From positions 62,001 through 126,000 of the forward strand of contig NZ_JAGFWR010000002.1 in assembly GCF_017599305.1 (NCBI RefSeq): a stretch of DNA of 64,000 nucleotides, written 5' to 3'. Below, piece after piece: positions 42,770-51,102 of this stretch. Made by a program: the position numbers and the translations under genes. Every line of letters starts with the position of its first letter. Within the stretch, counting starts at the first letter, position 1. The stretch is from Micromonospora antibiotica (GTDB lineage Bacteria; Actinomycetota; Actinomycetes; Mycobacteriales; Micromonosporaceae). The notes beneath the pieces are model-generated. The model saw only the letters and a program-made list of their open reading frames with translations, did no database searches and had not been told where the DNA came from.

Positions 42770-44985
42770 CCTGCGGGCCACCACCGGCAGCACACCGGAT
42801 CTGGGACGACGCCCCCGCCGTCGACTGGCCCGACGCGTTCCTCACCGGCAACGGCGAGTACGGGCTGATGGTGCCCGGCGAACCGCACGCCGAGCGGCTC
42901 GTGCTCAACCACCACCGGTTCGTGCTGCCCAACGGCACCCACGACGCGCGGGCACCGCAGCTGGCCGCGCTGCTGCCCCGGATCCGGGAACTGGTCCTCA
43001 CCGGCCGGCGGGCCGAGGCCGGCGAACTGCTCACCGGCGGCCGGGAGTTGACGTGGACCCAGCCGTACCACCCGGGGTTCGCGTTGACCGTCGACGCCGC
43101 GCCCACCCCGGTGCGTGACTACCGGCGGCACACCGACTTCCGCACCGGTGAGGTGGTGGTGTCGTGGTCCGGGCGACGGCGACGCAGCTTCGTCTCCCGC
43201 GCCGACCGGCTCGTCGTCACCCACCTCGACCAGGGCGGGTGTGTCGTCGGGGCCACCGGTGACCTGCCCGGCCGCCCCGATACGGTGCACTACGACACCA
43301 CCGCCTACCGCCACGACGGGCTGGTGTTCCTGCGGGTACGCGGCCGCTACCCGGACGTCGGCGGGGCGTACGGGTTCGAGGGGGTGACCCTGGTCCGGGG
43401 GGATGCCGAACCCGCCGGCGACCGGGTGCTGGTGCACGGGCCGGCGCTGCTGACCACCGTCCTGGACCGCACCCGCAGCCCCCGGTGGCGCACCGCCGCG
43501 CAGGAACGTCGACTGGCCGCCGGCCCGGACGACTACCCGACCCTGCTGGCCCGGCACGTCGCCCGGCACACCGGCCCGTACCGGCGCGTCGACCTGGACC
43601 TGGCGGTGCCGGCGGCGGACCGGGACCTGCCCGTCGGTGCGCTGACCGCCCGGCAGGTCGCCGCCGACCGGTTGGACCCGGCACTGCTGGAACGGCTCTT
43701 CCACGCCGGCCGGTACCTGCTGTTCAGTGCCAGCGGGGTGCTGCCGCCCCGGCTGACCGGGATCTGGACGGGGTCCTGGGACGCCGCCTGGGCGGGGGAC
43801 TTCACCACCGACGCCAACCTCAACCTGCAACTGGCCGGCGCGAACGTCGGCGCGCTGCCCGAGGTGACCGCCGCGCACGCCCGGCTGGTCCGCGCCCAGG
43901 TCGACCACTGGCGGGACAACGCCCGCGCCGTCTACGGGGCGCGGGGCCTGCTGGCGCCCAGCCGCACCGACGGCGAACACGGGCACCTGTTCCACGTCCA
44001 CCCGCACTGGCCGTTCACCGCCTGGCTGGCCGGCGCGCACTGGCTGCTGCACCCGCTGTACGAGCACCACCAGGTGACCGGGGAGCCACTGGGGGAGGTG
44101 GCGGGGTGGCTGGCCGAGGTCGCCGACTTCTTCACCGACGTGCTCACCGACGTCGACGGGCAGCCGGCGCTGGTGCCGTCGTACTCGCCGGAGACCGGGC
44201 CGCTCGACGACACCGGGCGGCCGGTGCCCGTCGCGGTGAACGCCACCATGGACGTCGCCGCCGCCCGGCACGCCATGACGGTCGCCGCCGAGGTGACCGG
44301 GTCGCAGCGGTGGGCGGCTACCCGGGACCGGCTGCCCGGCTACCGCATCGACGAGCGCGGTGCGCTGGCCGAGTGGGCGTGGCCCGGCTACCGCCCCGAC
44401 GACGACCACCGGCACGTCAGCCACCTCTATCCGGTGTGGCCGACCGGGGAGGTCGACCCCGACGACACCCCGGAGTTGGCGGCGGCGGCGCACCGGGCGT
44501 TGACGGTCCGCGGCGACGAGGACGGCTCCGCGCACGGCACCCTGCACCGGGCCCTGGTGGCGGCCCGGTTGGGCGACGGGCCACTGGTCGGGGCGTACCT
44601 GCGGCGCATCGTCGCGGCGGACATGTTCTTCCGGTCGCTGATGAGTGCGCACAACCCGGGCCGGGTGACCTACAACGCCGACGCCGCGCACACCCTGCCG
44701 GCGGTGCTGATCGAGGCGCTGGTGCAGTCCCGGCCGGGGCTGCTGCGGCTGCTGCCGGCGCTGCCACCGGGCCTGACCCGGGGGACGCTGCGCGGGGTGA
44801 CCTGCCGGGGGCGGATCACCGTCGAGGAGCTGACCTGGGACGAGGGTCGGGTCACCGCCCGCGTGGTCGCAGTGTCCGCTCAGCGGGTACGGGTGCGCAG
44901 CCCCTACGGCGACGCCGTCTGTGACCTGCCGGCGGGCACGGCGGTGCGGGTGGCCTTCGGCGGCCGGCCGGCCGGCACCGGGTGA
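42766..44985 (+). CDS. GH95 family glycoside hydrolase (alpha-fucosidase/alpha-L-galactosidase type)
   Basis: GH95 enzymes invert alpha-1,2-L-fucosides or alpha-L-galactosides of plant xyloglucan and mucin glycans. The 739-residue protein has the N-terminal beta domain and an (alpha/alpha)6 barrel. Catalytic blocks are recognisable: the Asn pair in TDANLNLQLAG (about residues 351-353), the Glu in PSYSPETGP (about 476) and the Asp block DDDHRHVSHLYPVWP (about 545). There is no signal peptide. Coupling with GH3 suggests sequential trimming of an imported oligosaccharide. Confidence 0.88.
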   Translation: MTCGPPPAAHRIWDDAPAVDWPDAFLTGNGEYGLMVPGEPHAERLVLNHHRFVLPNGTHDARAPQLAALLPRIRELVLTGRRAEAGELLTGGRELTWTQPYHPGFALTVDAAPTPVRDYRRHTDFRTGEVVVSWSGRRRRSFVSRADRLVVTHLDQGGCVVGATGDLPGRPDTVHYDTTAYRHDGLVFLRVRGRYPDVGGAYGFEGVTLVRGDAEPAGDRVLVHGPALLTTVLDRTRSPRWRTAAQERRLAAGPDDYPTLLARHVARHTGPYRRVDLDLAVPAADRDLPVGALTARQVAADRLDPALLERLFHAGRYLLFSASGVLPPRLTGIWTGSWDAAWAGDFTTDANLNLQLAGANVGALPEVTAAHARLVRAQVDHWRDNARAVYGARGLLAPSRTDGEHGHLFHVHPHWPFTAWLAGAHWLLHPLYEHHQVTGEPLGEVAGWLAEVADFFTDVLTDVDGQPALVPSYSPETGPLDDTGRPVPVAVNATMDVAAARHAMTVAAEVTGSQRWAATRDRLPGYRIDERGALAEWAWPGYRPDDDHRHVSHLYPVWPTGEVDPDDTPELAAAAHRALTVRGDEDGSAHGTLHRALVAARLGDGPLVGAYLRRIVAADMFFRSLMSAHNPGRVTYNADAAHTLPAVLIEALVQSRPGLLRLLPALPPGLTRGTLRGVTCRGRITVEELTWDEGRVTARVVAVSAQRVRVRSPYGDAVCDLPAGTAVRVAFGGRPAGTG

Positions 44986-45002
44986 GCGGCGCACCTGCGG
45001 CC

Positions 45003-45074
45003 GGTCACAGCGCACCAGCCGGTCACAGCGCACCGGCCGGACACAGCGCGTCGGTGGGTCACAGCGCGTCGGGT
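45003..45074. repeat. 18-bp tandem repeat, four copies
   Basis: GGTCACAGCGCACCAGCC and three similar copies follow with an exact 18-base period. Weaker copies flank each side (about 44985-45002 and 45075-45092). The array lies between the convergent GH95 and Nudix genes and covers the last codons of the Nudix gene. Confidence 0.8.
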
Positions 45075-45568
45075 CGGCACAGGGCCGGATGCCGCTCCCC
45101 GGGCCGCGCATACCAGGGGGCGTCGTCGGGGGCGGCGGCCGTGTCCAGCCGCAACCGCGCCCACTCGTCCAGCTCCGGCAACGCGTCGGGGGCGAACCAG
45201 CCGACCTCGGTGGACTCGTCACCGTCGGCGCGGGGCCACCCACCGACCGGCCGGCAGCGGAACCACACGTTGAGGTACTCGCAGGCGTCGCCGTTGGGGT
45301 AGACCACCGGGTGGGTGGCGACCCCCGCGATCCGGTCGACGACGACCCGTACCCCGGTCTCCTCCCACACCTCCCGCACGACGGCCTCGGCAGGCTGCTC
45401 ACCCGGGTCGACCACCCCGGCCGGCAGCGACCAGCGGCCGTTGTCGCCCCGACGGGCCAGCAGCACCCGGCCCGCGTCGTCACGGACCACCCCGGTCACC
45501 CCGGGCAGCAGCAACAGGTCGTGCCCGACGTGGGCACGCAACTTCACGATGTACGGGGAGACGGCCAC
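45059..45568 (-). CDS. Nudix hydrolase
   Basis: The 169-residue protein carries the Nudix box GVVDPGEQPAEAVVREVWEE followed by TG, which binds the metal and cleaves nucleoside diphosphates linked to another group. Before it come GVTGVVRDDAGRVLLARRGD and WSLPAG. The last residues are encoded by the tandem repeat that follows. GTG 45568 (VAVSPYIV) was chosen from the domain start; ATG 45604 is also possible. Confidence 0.88.
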   Translation of the reverse strand: MAVSPYIVKLRAHVGHDLLLLPGVTGVVRDDAGRVLLARRGDNGRWSLPAGVVDPGEQPAEAVVREVWEETGVRVVVDRIAGVATHPVVYPNGDACEYLNVWFRCRPVGGWPRADGDESTEVGWFAPDALPELDEWARLRLDTAAAPDDAPWYARPGERHPALCRPDAL

Positions 45569-45666
45569 CGGCCCACGGTAACGGTCGTGGTACCGGTGGA
45601 CCATCCCGACGCCCGCGCGACGCCGCCGCACCCGGGGCCAGGTGCAGCCTCTAGACTTGCCCGGCG

Positions 45667-46827
45667 ATGGACCCGCAGCCCTCCCCCGCCGACCTGCGCC
45701 CCTGCGCGCACTGTGGACGTGACGTGCCGCAACGTGCCGGCGCGGGACGCCCGTTCCGCTACTGCCGGGACAACGACGGCGCCTGCCAGCGGGCGTCCCG
45801 CAACTCCCGGATGCGCCACCGCAACGCCCCCGGCCTGCCCGGCCAGGTGGCCCGCACCTGGGAGGCCGTCGACCGGCTCGACCAGGTGGTGGAAACCCTC
45901 ACCGAGGCGCTGCACGCCGAGTTGTCCCCGGTCGGGGTGGAACGGCAACTCGCCCAGGCCCGCGCCGACGCCGCCGCCGCCATCGCCCAGGCCCACGCCG
46001 CCCGCGACGAGGCCCGCGAAGCCGCCGAGACGGCCGCCGCGGAGACCACCCGGGCCCGGCAGGAGACCCGGGCCGCGGCCGCCGCCGCCGACGCGGCGCA
46101 GGCCCGCGCCGCGCAGGCCGACGCCCGCGCCGCCGAAGCACAGCAGCGGGCCGCGCAGGCCGACACCGCCGCCGACGCGGCCCGCCGCGACGCCAGCGCC
46201 GCGCAGGCGCTGCGGGTGCAGGCCGAACGTGACCGGGACGCCGCCCGGCACGAGCTGCGGACCCTACGCACGGAACGCGACGCCGAGCGGCAACGCACCG
46301 CCGACCTGACCGCCGAACGCGACGCCGCCCGCGCCGACGCCGCCCGGGAGTTGGCCGACGCGCAGCGCGCCGCCGCCGAGGCCGCCGCCGCCCGCCAGGA
46401 GACCCGGCAGGCCCACGCCGACGCCGAGGCGGCCCGTACCCGCGCCGACACCGCCACCGAGCAGGCCCGGCAGGCGGAGGCCACCGCCGAGGCGGCCCGG
46501 CGGGACGTCGCCGCCGCACGGGCCGACGCGACGGCCGCCCGGCAGGAGACCGCCGCGCTGACCGCCCGCGCCGCCGAGGACCTGGCCGCCGCCCTGGCCC
46601 GGGTGGACACGCTGACCGCCGAGCTGACCCGGGCCCGCGCGGAGGTGACGCAGGCGCACCGGGCGACCGCCGCCGACCGGGCCCGGCTGGCCGAACTGGA
46701 CCGGCTGCTGCCGGCGGCGCAGGCCGACCGTGACGCCGCCCAACGCCGGGCCGGTCAACTCGCCGACCAGGTCAGTGACCTGGCCGGCGCGCTGGCCCGG
46801 CTCAGCGGCCCCACTCAGCCGGGCTGA
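45667..46827 (+). CDS. Zinc-finger and long coiled-coil protein
   Basis: The 386-residue protein begins with a small cysteine cluster (PCAHCGRDVPQRAG then FRYCRDNDGAC), probably a zinc site. From about residue 60 to the end it is an almost unbroken Ala/Arg/Glu/Asp-rich helix that should form a long coiled coil. It resembles KfrA- and SMC-like structural proteins only in general shape. A DNA-organising or scaffold role is possible; the function is unknown. Its stop overlaps the end of the convergent oxidoreductase gene by 13 bases. Confidence 0.7.
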   Translation: MDPQPSPADLRPCAHCGRDVPQRAGAGRPFRYCRDNDGACQRASRNSRMRHRNAPGLPGQVARTWEAVDRLDQVVETLTEALHAELSPVGVERQLAQARADAAAAIAQAHAARDEAREAAETAAAETTRARQETRAAAAAADAAQARAAQADARAAEAQQRAAQADTAADAARRDASAAQALRVQAERDRDAARHELRTLRTERDAERQRTADLTAERDAARADAARELADAQRAAAEAAAARQETRQAHADAEAARTRADTATEQARQAEATAEAARRDVAAARADATAARQETAALTARAAEDLAAALARVDTLTAELTRARAEVTQAHRATAADRARLAELDRLLPAAQADRDAAQRRAGQLADQVSDLAGALARLSGPTQPG

Positions 46828-48923
46828 GTCGACCCCGACGGGTCAGGTCCGCCCGCGTCGCCGGGTCGGCCCACCGGGGCGGGGTGCACCTCGACCCGGG
46901 TGTCGTGGAACGTGGGCCCCCCACCGAGGTCGGTGTCCCGGACCCCGGTCACCGCGTTGACGGTGCTGCCGCCGGGGCTCAACCGGGCCCAGTACGCCTT
47001 GTAGGTGAACGCCAACCCGGGGCGGGTCGCGTCGTCCACGGCGACGGTGGCGAGGAACTCGCCCCGGTCGTTGTGCACCCGCGCCGGGTCACCGTCGGCC
47101 AGGCCCCGGGCGGCGGCATCGACGGGATGCAGGTGGATGCGCGGCGGGCCGGTACGACCGAGGTGCCACGGCAACGACGCGAACGTCGAGTTGAGGAAGA
47201 ACCGGCCGGCGGGGGAGATCAACGCCAGGGGGAACCGGCGGGCCAGCGCCGCGTCACCCACCTCCACCGGCGGGGTGTACCCGACGAGCGGGTCGACGCC
47301 CTGCGCGGTCAGACGCGGATCGTGGAACCGGGCCCGCCCGTCGAGGCTGGGGAACCCACCCTCGGCGTACGGGGCGGACCCCACCGCCACCCCCGTCGCC
47401 CGCACGTACGTGCTGCGTACCAACTCGTCGTAGCTGATGCCGGTGCCGTCGAGCAGCTGCCGGGCCAGGTCCTCGTCGCTGTCACGCAGCCGGGGATGGT
47501 CCAGCCCGAGCGCGGCGGCGATCCGCCGGAAGATCTCCGTGTTGGGCAGCGCCTGCCCTGGCGGGTCCAGCACCGGCAGGTTCAGGGTGGCGTAGTGGTG
47601 ACCGTAGGAGGTGTGCAGGTCCAGGTGCTCAGGTTGCATGGTGGCCGGCAGCACCACGTCGGCGAAGTCGCAGGTGTCGGTCCAACGCTGCTCCAGCACC
47701 ACGGTGAACAGGTCACCGCGGGTCAACCCCCGACGCAGCAGGTTCTGGTCCGGGACGGTCGCGACCGGGTTGGTGTCGAACACCACCAGCGCGGTCACCG
47801 GCGGATCCGCCTCCCCGGTCAGGGCGGCGGCGAGCCGACTCATGTTGATCGACCGGGCCGGGGGAGCGGGCATCCCGGCGGGCCGGGCGACCCGGTCGGA
47901 GTCGACCCGGTGATGCCCGCTGGTGGTGGCCAACGCCCCGCCGCCGGGATACCGGAAATCCCCGGTGAGCAGGGGGATCGCCGCGATGGCCCGGACCGCC
48001 TGCCCGGCCCCGGCGTGCCGTTGCAGGCCCAGCCCGATCCGGATGGCGGTGGGACGGGTGGTGGCGATCCGCTCGCCGAGGCGACGCACCACGTCGACGT
48101 CGAGGCCGCACTCGGCGGCGGCACGCTCCACCGGCCACTCGTCCAGGCGGGCCGCCATCCGCTCCCACCCGACGGTGTGCGCGTCCAACCACCCGCGGTC
48201 GACCCCACCGACGTCCCGCACGTGCCGCATCAACCCCAGGGCGAGGGCGGCGTCGGTGCCGGGCAGCGGCGCCACGTGCTCGTCGCTGCGGGCCGCGGTG
48301 TCGGTGCGCAACGGGTCGATGGTGACCACGTACGCGCCGCGTTGTTGGGCCTGCCGCACGAACGGCCAGTGGTGCAGGTTGGTGGAGAGCAGGTTCGCCC
48401 CCCACAGGACGATCAGTTTCGCCTCGACCACCGACTCCGGTTCGAAACCGACGGACCCGCCGTAGATCGACCCGAGGGCGGCCCGGGACGCCGCGGTGCA
48501 GATGGTGGTCCGCAACCGCGACGCCCCCAGGTGGGCGAAGAGCCGGGGACCCATCGACCAGCCCTGCACCAGACCCATGGTGCCGGCGAAGTAGTACGGC
48601 AGGACCGACTCCGGTCCGTTGAGGTCGATGCTGGCCCGCAACCCGGCCGCGACCCGACGCACCGCCTCGTCCCAGCTCGCCGGCCGGTACGACACCGGCC
48701 CGACCCCCTTGGGGCCGACCCGCACCAGGGGGGTGGTCAGCCGGTCGGGCCCGGTGACCGCGTCGAGATAACGGTTGACCTTGCCGCACAACGCGCCCCG
48801 GGTGAACGGGTGACCAGGGTCGCCGCGCAGCGCCACCGGCCGCCCGTCGGTGACGGTGAGCTGCCAGACACACGTGTCGGGACAGTCCAGGGGGCACGCG
48901 CCGGGATGCACGGTGGTGGCCAT
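46815..48923 (-). CDS. Molybdopterin-dependent oxidoreductase
   Basis: This 702-residue protein belongs to the bis-molybdopterin (DMSO reductase/formate dehydrogenase) family. The N-terminal 4Fe-4S motif is present: Cys10, Cys14, Cys18 (CPLDCPDTC) and Cys46 (GALCGKV). The body has ASWDEAVRRVAAGL, LIVLWGANLLSTN and the C-terminal molydopterin-guanine-dinucleotide-binding domain (HLHPVDAAARGLADGDPARVHNDRG split by strands). There is no Tat signal, so it is cytoplasmic. No partner subunit is adjacent. The substrate is not evident. ATG 48923 is used. Confidence 0.88.
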   Translation of the reverse strand: MATTVHPGACPLDCPDTCVWQLTVTDGRPVALRGDPGHPFTRGALCGKVNRYLDAVTGPDRLTTPLVRVGPKGVGPVSYRPASWDEAVRRVAAGLRASIDLNGPESVLPYYFAGTMGLVQGWSMGPRLFAHLGASRLRTTICTAASRAALGSIYGGSVGFEPESVVEAKLIVLWGANLLSTNLHHWPFVRQAQQRGAYVVTIDPLRTDTAARSDEHVAPLPGTDAALALGLMRHVRDVGGVDRGWLDAHTVGWERMAARLDEWPVERAAAECGLDVDVVRRLGERIATTRPTAIRIGLGLQRHAGAGQAVRAIAAIPLLTGDFRYPGGGALATTSGHHRVDSDRVARPAGMPAPPARSINMSRLAAALTGEADPPVTALVVFDTNPVATVPDQNLLRRGLTRGDLFTVVLEQRWTDTCDFADVVLPATMQPEHLDLHTSYGHHYATLNLPVLDPPGQALPNTEIFRRIAAALGLDHPRLRDSDEDLARQLLDGTGISYDELVRSTYVRATGVAVGSAPYAEGGFPSLDGRARFHDPRLTAQGVDPLVGYTPPVEVGDAALARRFPLALISPAGRFFLNSTFASLPWHLGRTGPPRIHLHPVDAAARGLADGDPARVHNDRGEFLATVAVDDATRPGLAFTYKAYWARLSPGGSTVNAVTGVRDTDLGGGPTFHDTRVEVHPAPVGRPGDAGGPDPSGSTQPG

Positions 48924-49176
48924 GCCGCGGATGCTATCGCCACCGGCCGCCCCGGTACGGCCCGTCGTCGGCGCGGGACGCACCGGCGGCGGCTACCATC
49001 GCGGTGCACACCCGGGACACGGCACCGATGTCGACCCGGCCGCAGACGAACCCGCCGGGGCGGTGCGACGGCGGGCTACCCTTGCGGGGGCCGTCCCACC
49101 GGACGGGCGGGAATGCCCCGGCGGTGACCGGCCGTTACACCGGAAGACCAGCACCACGAACGAGGGGAAGTCGATC

Positions 49177-49518
49177 ATGGGCGAGCGCATGCTGCGCGGA
49201 AGCCGTCTGGGCGCGGTCAGCTACGAATCCGACCGCAACACGGAGCTCGCGCCGCGCCAGACCCGCGAGTACCTCTGCGCCAAGGGCCACCAGTTCGAGG
49301 TCCCCTTCGCCGTCGACGCCGAGGTCCCCACCACCTGGGAGTGCAAGTTCGACGGCAGCGTCGCCCGGCTCGTCGACGGCACCGAACCGGAGCAGAAGAA
49401 GGCCAAGCCGCCACGCACCCACTGGGACATGCTGCTGGAACGGCGCTCCATCGCCGAGCTGGAGGACATCCTCGCCGAACGGCTCCAGGAGGTCCGCACC
49501 CGCCGCGGCCGCGCCTGA
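49177..49518 (+). CDS. rbpA: RNA polymerase-binding protein RbpA
   Basis: RbpA binds RNA polymerase and the group 1/2 sigma factors and helps open promoters; it is specific to actinobacteria. The 113-residue protein has the core ESDRNTELAPRQTREYLCAKGH with Cys34 and His38, Cys56 in TTWECKFDG, and the C-terminal sigma-interacting THWDMLLERRSIAELEDIL. Three of the zinc ligands known in Streptomyces RbpA can be placed; the fourth is not evident. GAGGGGAAG precedes the ATG. A perfect hairpin terminator follows. Confidence 0.96.
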   Translation: MGERMLRGSRLGAVSYESDRNTELAPRQTREYLCAKGHQFEVPFAVDAEVPTTWECKFDGSVARLVDGTEPEQKKAKPPRTHWDMLLERRSIAELEDILAERLQEVRTRRGRA

Positions 49519-49531
49519 CGTACCGCACACC

Positions 49532-49574
49532 ACGACGGCGCCCCCGGGGATCTCCTCCCCGGGGGCGCCGTCGT
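49532..49574 (+). terminator. Strong hairpin terminator after rbpA
   Basis: A perfect 18-bp stem (49532-49549 with 49557-49574) with a seven-base loop lies 14 bases after the rbpA stop codon. There is no U tract, as is common in this group. Confidence 0.85.
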
Positions 49575-49675
49575 GTCACCACCGCTTCCCCGCCCACCGG
49601 GACAACCGCAGCCCACGCCCCGGCCCCACCCGGGCCGAAAGACTGTGCCCGCTCCTGCGCGGGACCGCCGGCCGG

Positions 49676-50209
49676 TCAGGGCCGGCGCGGCTCCACGATC
49701 TCCCCCTCGATGGCCCGACCCCCGTCGACCGGCGGCGGGGCCACCACGTCACCGTCGACCGGCGGCGTCGGCGCCGCCGGCTCACCCCGACGCACCCGCA
49801 CCGTACGCGGACCGAACAGGTCACCGGCCACCATCGACGACACCCGCCGCTCAGTGGCCCGCTGCACCCCCGAGCGCACCAACCGGCGCACCGGCGGCAC
49901 CAGCAACACCACACCCACCACACCACTGAACAGACCCGGCACCGCCAGCAGCAACGCACCGGCCAACCCGACCAGACCATCGGTCACCTGCCGGCCCGGC
50001 GGCTGCCGCGACTCCACCGACGTACGGAACCCCCGCCAGGCGCGCATCCCCTCCCGGCGCAGCAACACCAGACCCACCAGGGACGCGGCGAACACCAGCA
50101 GCACCGCCGTGCCGAACCCGACGGCCCGGCCCACCACGACGAACACCGCCAACTCCGCCACCACCGCCAACAGCAGGGCCGGTGGCACGAACCTCAGGTA
50201 TCGGCGCAT
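49676..50209 (-). CDS. FxsA-family membrane protein
   Basis: The 177-residue protein has about four hydrophobic segments. It carries the FxsA layout: an initial VPPALLLAVVAELAVFVVVG, GTAVLLVFAASLVGLVLLRREG, and LVGLAGALLLAVPGLFSGVVG, followed by a charged, Pro-rich cytoplasmic tail. FxsA relieves phage F exclusion in E. coli; its role in actinomycetes is unknown. It lies 96 bases downstream of the ppm gene on the same strand. Confidence 0.88.
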   Translation of the reverse strand: MRRYLRFVPPALLLAVVAELAVFVVVGRAVGFGTAVLLVFAASLVGLVLLRREGMRAWRGFRTSVESRQPPGRQVTDGLVGLAGALLLAVPGLFSGVVGVVLLVPPVRRLVRSGVQRATERRVSSMVAGDLFGPRTVRVRRGEPAAPTPPVDGDVVAPPPVDGGRAIEGEIVEPRRP

Positions 50210-50305
50210 CTCACCTCATCCGCGTCGCGCGGAACCCGCCCACCACCGTCAACCGGACAACGCCCGGGGCGACAGGCCCGCTCCTCCAGCATGCCACGCC
50301 CCACC

Positions 50306-51079
50306 TCACGGCCACCGGTCGTGACCGCGACGCAGCCGACCCGGCCGCCGGTCCCGCAACCCCCAGGTGGTGATCCGCCACAACGCCTCCGCCACGATCA
50401 ACGGACTCATCTTGCTGGCCCCCCGCTCCCGCTCGACGAACGTGATCGGCACCTCCACGATCCGCACCCCCGCCCGGTGCGCCAACCGCGACAACTCCAC
50501 CTGGAACGAATACCCCTGGGAACACACCGACTCCAGCCGCATCGCCCGCAACGCCGACAACCGGTACACCCGGAAACCACCCGTGGCGTCCGACACCGGC
50601 ATCCCCAACGCCATCCGCGCGTACAGGTTCCCGCACCGCGACAGCACCAACCGCCGCCACGGCCAGTTCACCACCCGCGCCCCACCCACCCACCGCGACC
50701 CGATCACCACATCCGCGTCGCGGGCCGCAGCCAACAACGCCGGCAGATCCTCCGGGGCGTGCGAACCGTCGGCGTCCATCTCCACCACCGCGTCGTAGCC
50801 GCGCTGCCGCGCCCACCCGAACCCCGCCAGGTACGCCGCCCCCAACCCCTCCTTGCCGGGCCGGTGCAGCACGTGCACCTGCGCGTCGGTGCCGGCCATC
50901 GCCTCCGCCAACGCCCCCGTACCGTCGGGGCTGTTGTCGTCGGCGACCAGCACGTCCACCGCCGGTGCCGCCCGGCGGACCCGGGCCACCACGTCGGCGA
51001 CGTTGTCGGCCTCGTTGTAGGTGGGAATCACCACCAGCACCCGACCCACCCCGGGCTGCCCCGCGACTGCCTCACCCAC
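50306..51079 (-). CDS. Polyprenol monophosphomannose synthase
   Basis: This GT2 enzyme moves mannose from GDP-mannose to polyprenyl phosphate, giving the donor for lipoglycans and protein mannosylation. The 257-residue protein has VVIPTYNEADNVADVV, VADDNSPDGT, EMDADGSH with the DxD motif, and SRCGNLYARMALGM. It matches the GT domain of mycobacterial Ppm1. GTG 51079 lies 23 bases after the lnt stop codon, and in mycobacteria the two domains are linked or fused, so shared membrane work is likely. Confidence 0.9.
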   Translation of the reverse strand: MGEAVAGQPGVGRVLVVIPTYNEADNVADVVARVRRAAPAVDVLVADDNSPDGTGALAEAMAGTDAQVHVLHRPGKEGLGAAYLAGFGWARQRGYDAVVEMDADGSHAPEDLPALLAAARDADVVIGSRWVGGARVVNWPWRRLVLSRCGNLYARMALGMPVSDATGGFRVYRLSALRAMRLESVCSQGYSFQVELSRLAHRAGVRIVEVPITFVERERGASKMSPLIVAEALWRITTWGLRDRRPGRLRRGHDRWP

Positions 51080-51102
51080 GCCCGTCCCCCGTTCCTGCCG
51101 GC

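Noticed and set aside
45003..45074. CRISPR-like array
   Set aside because: The units are tandem with no spacers and are only 18 bases long.
42313..45483. A 1056-codon minus-strand open frame opposite LacI and GH95
   Set aside because: It is the antisense of well-supported genes; such long shadows are common at this GC content.
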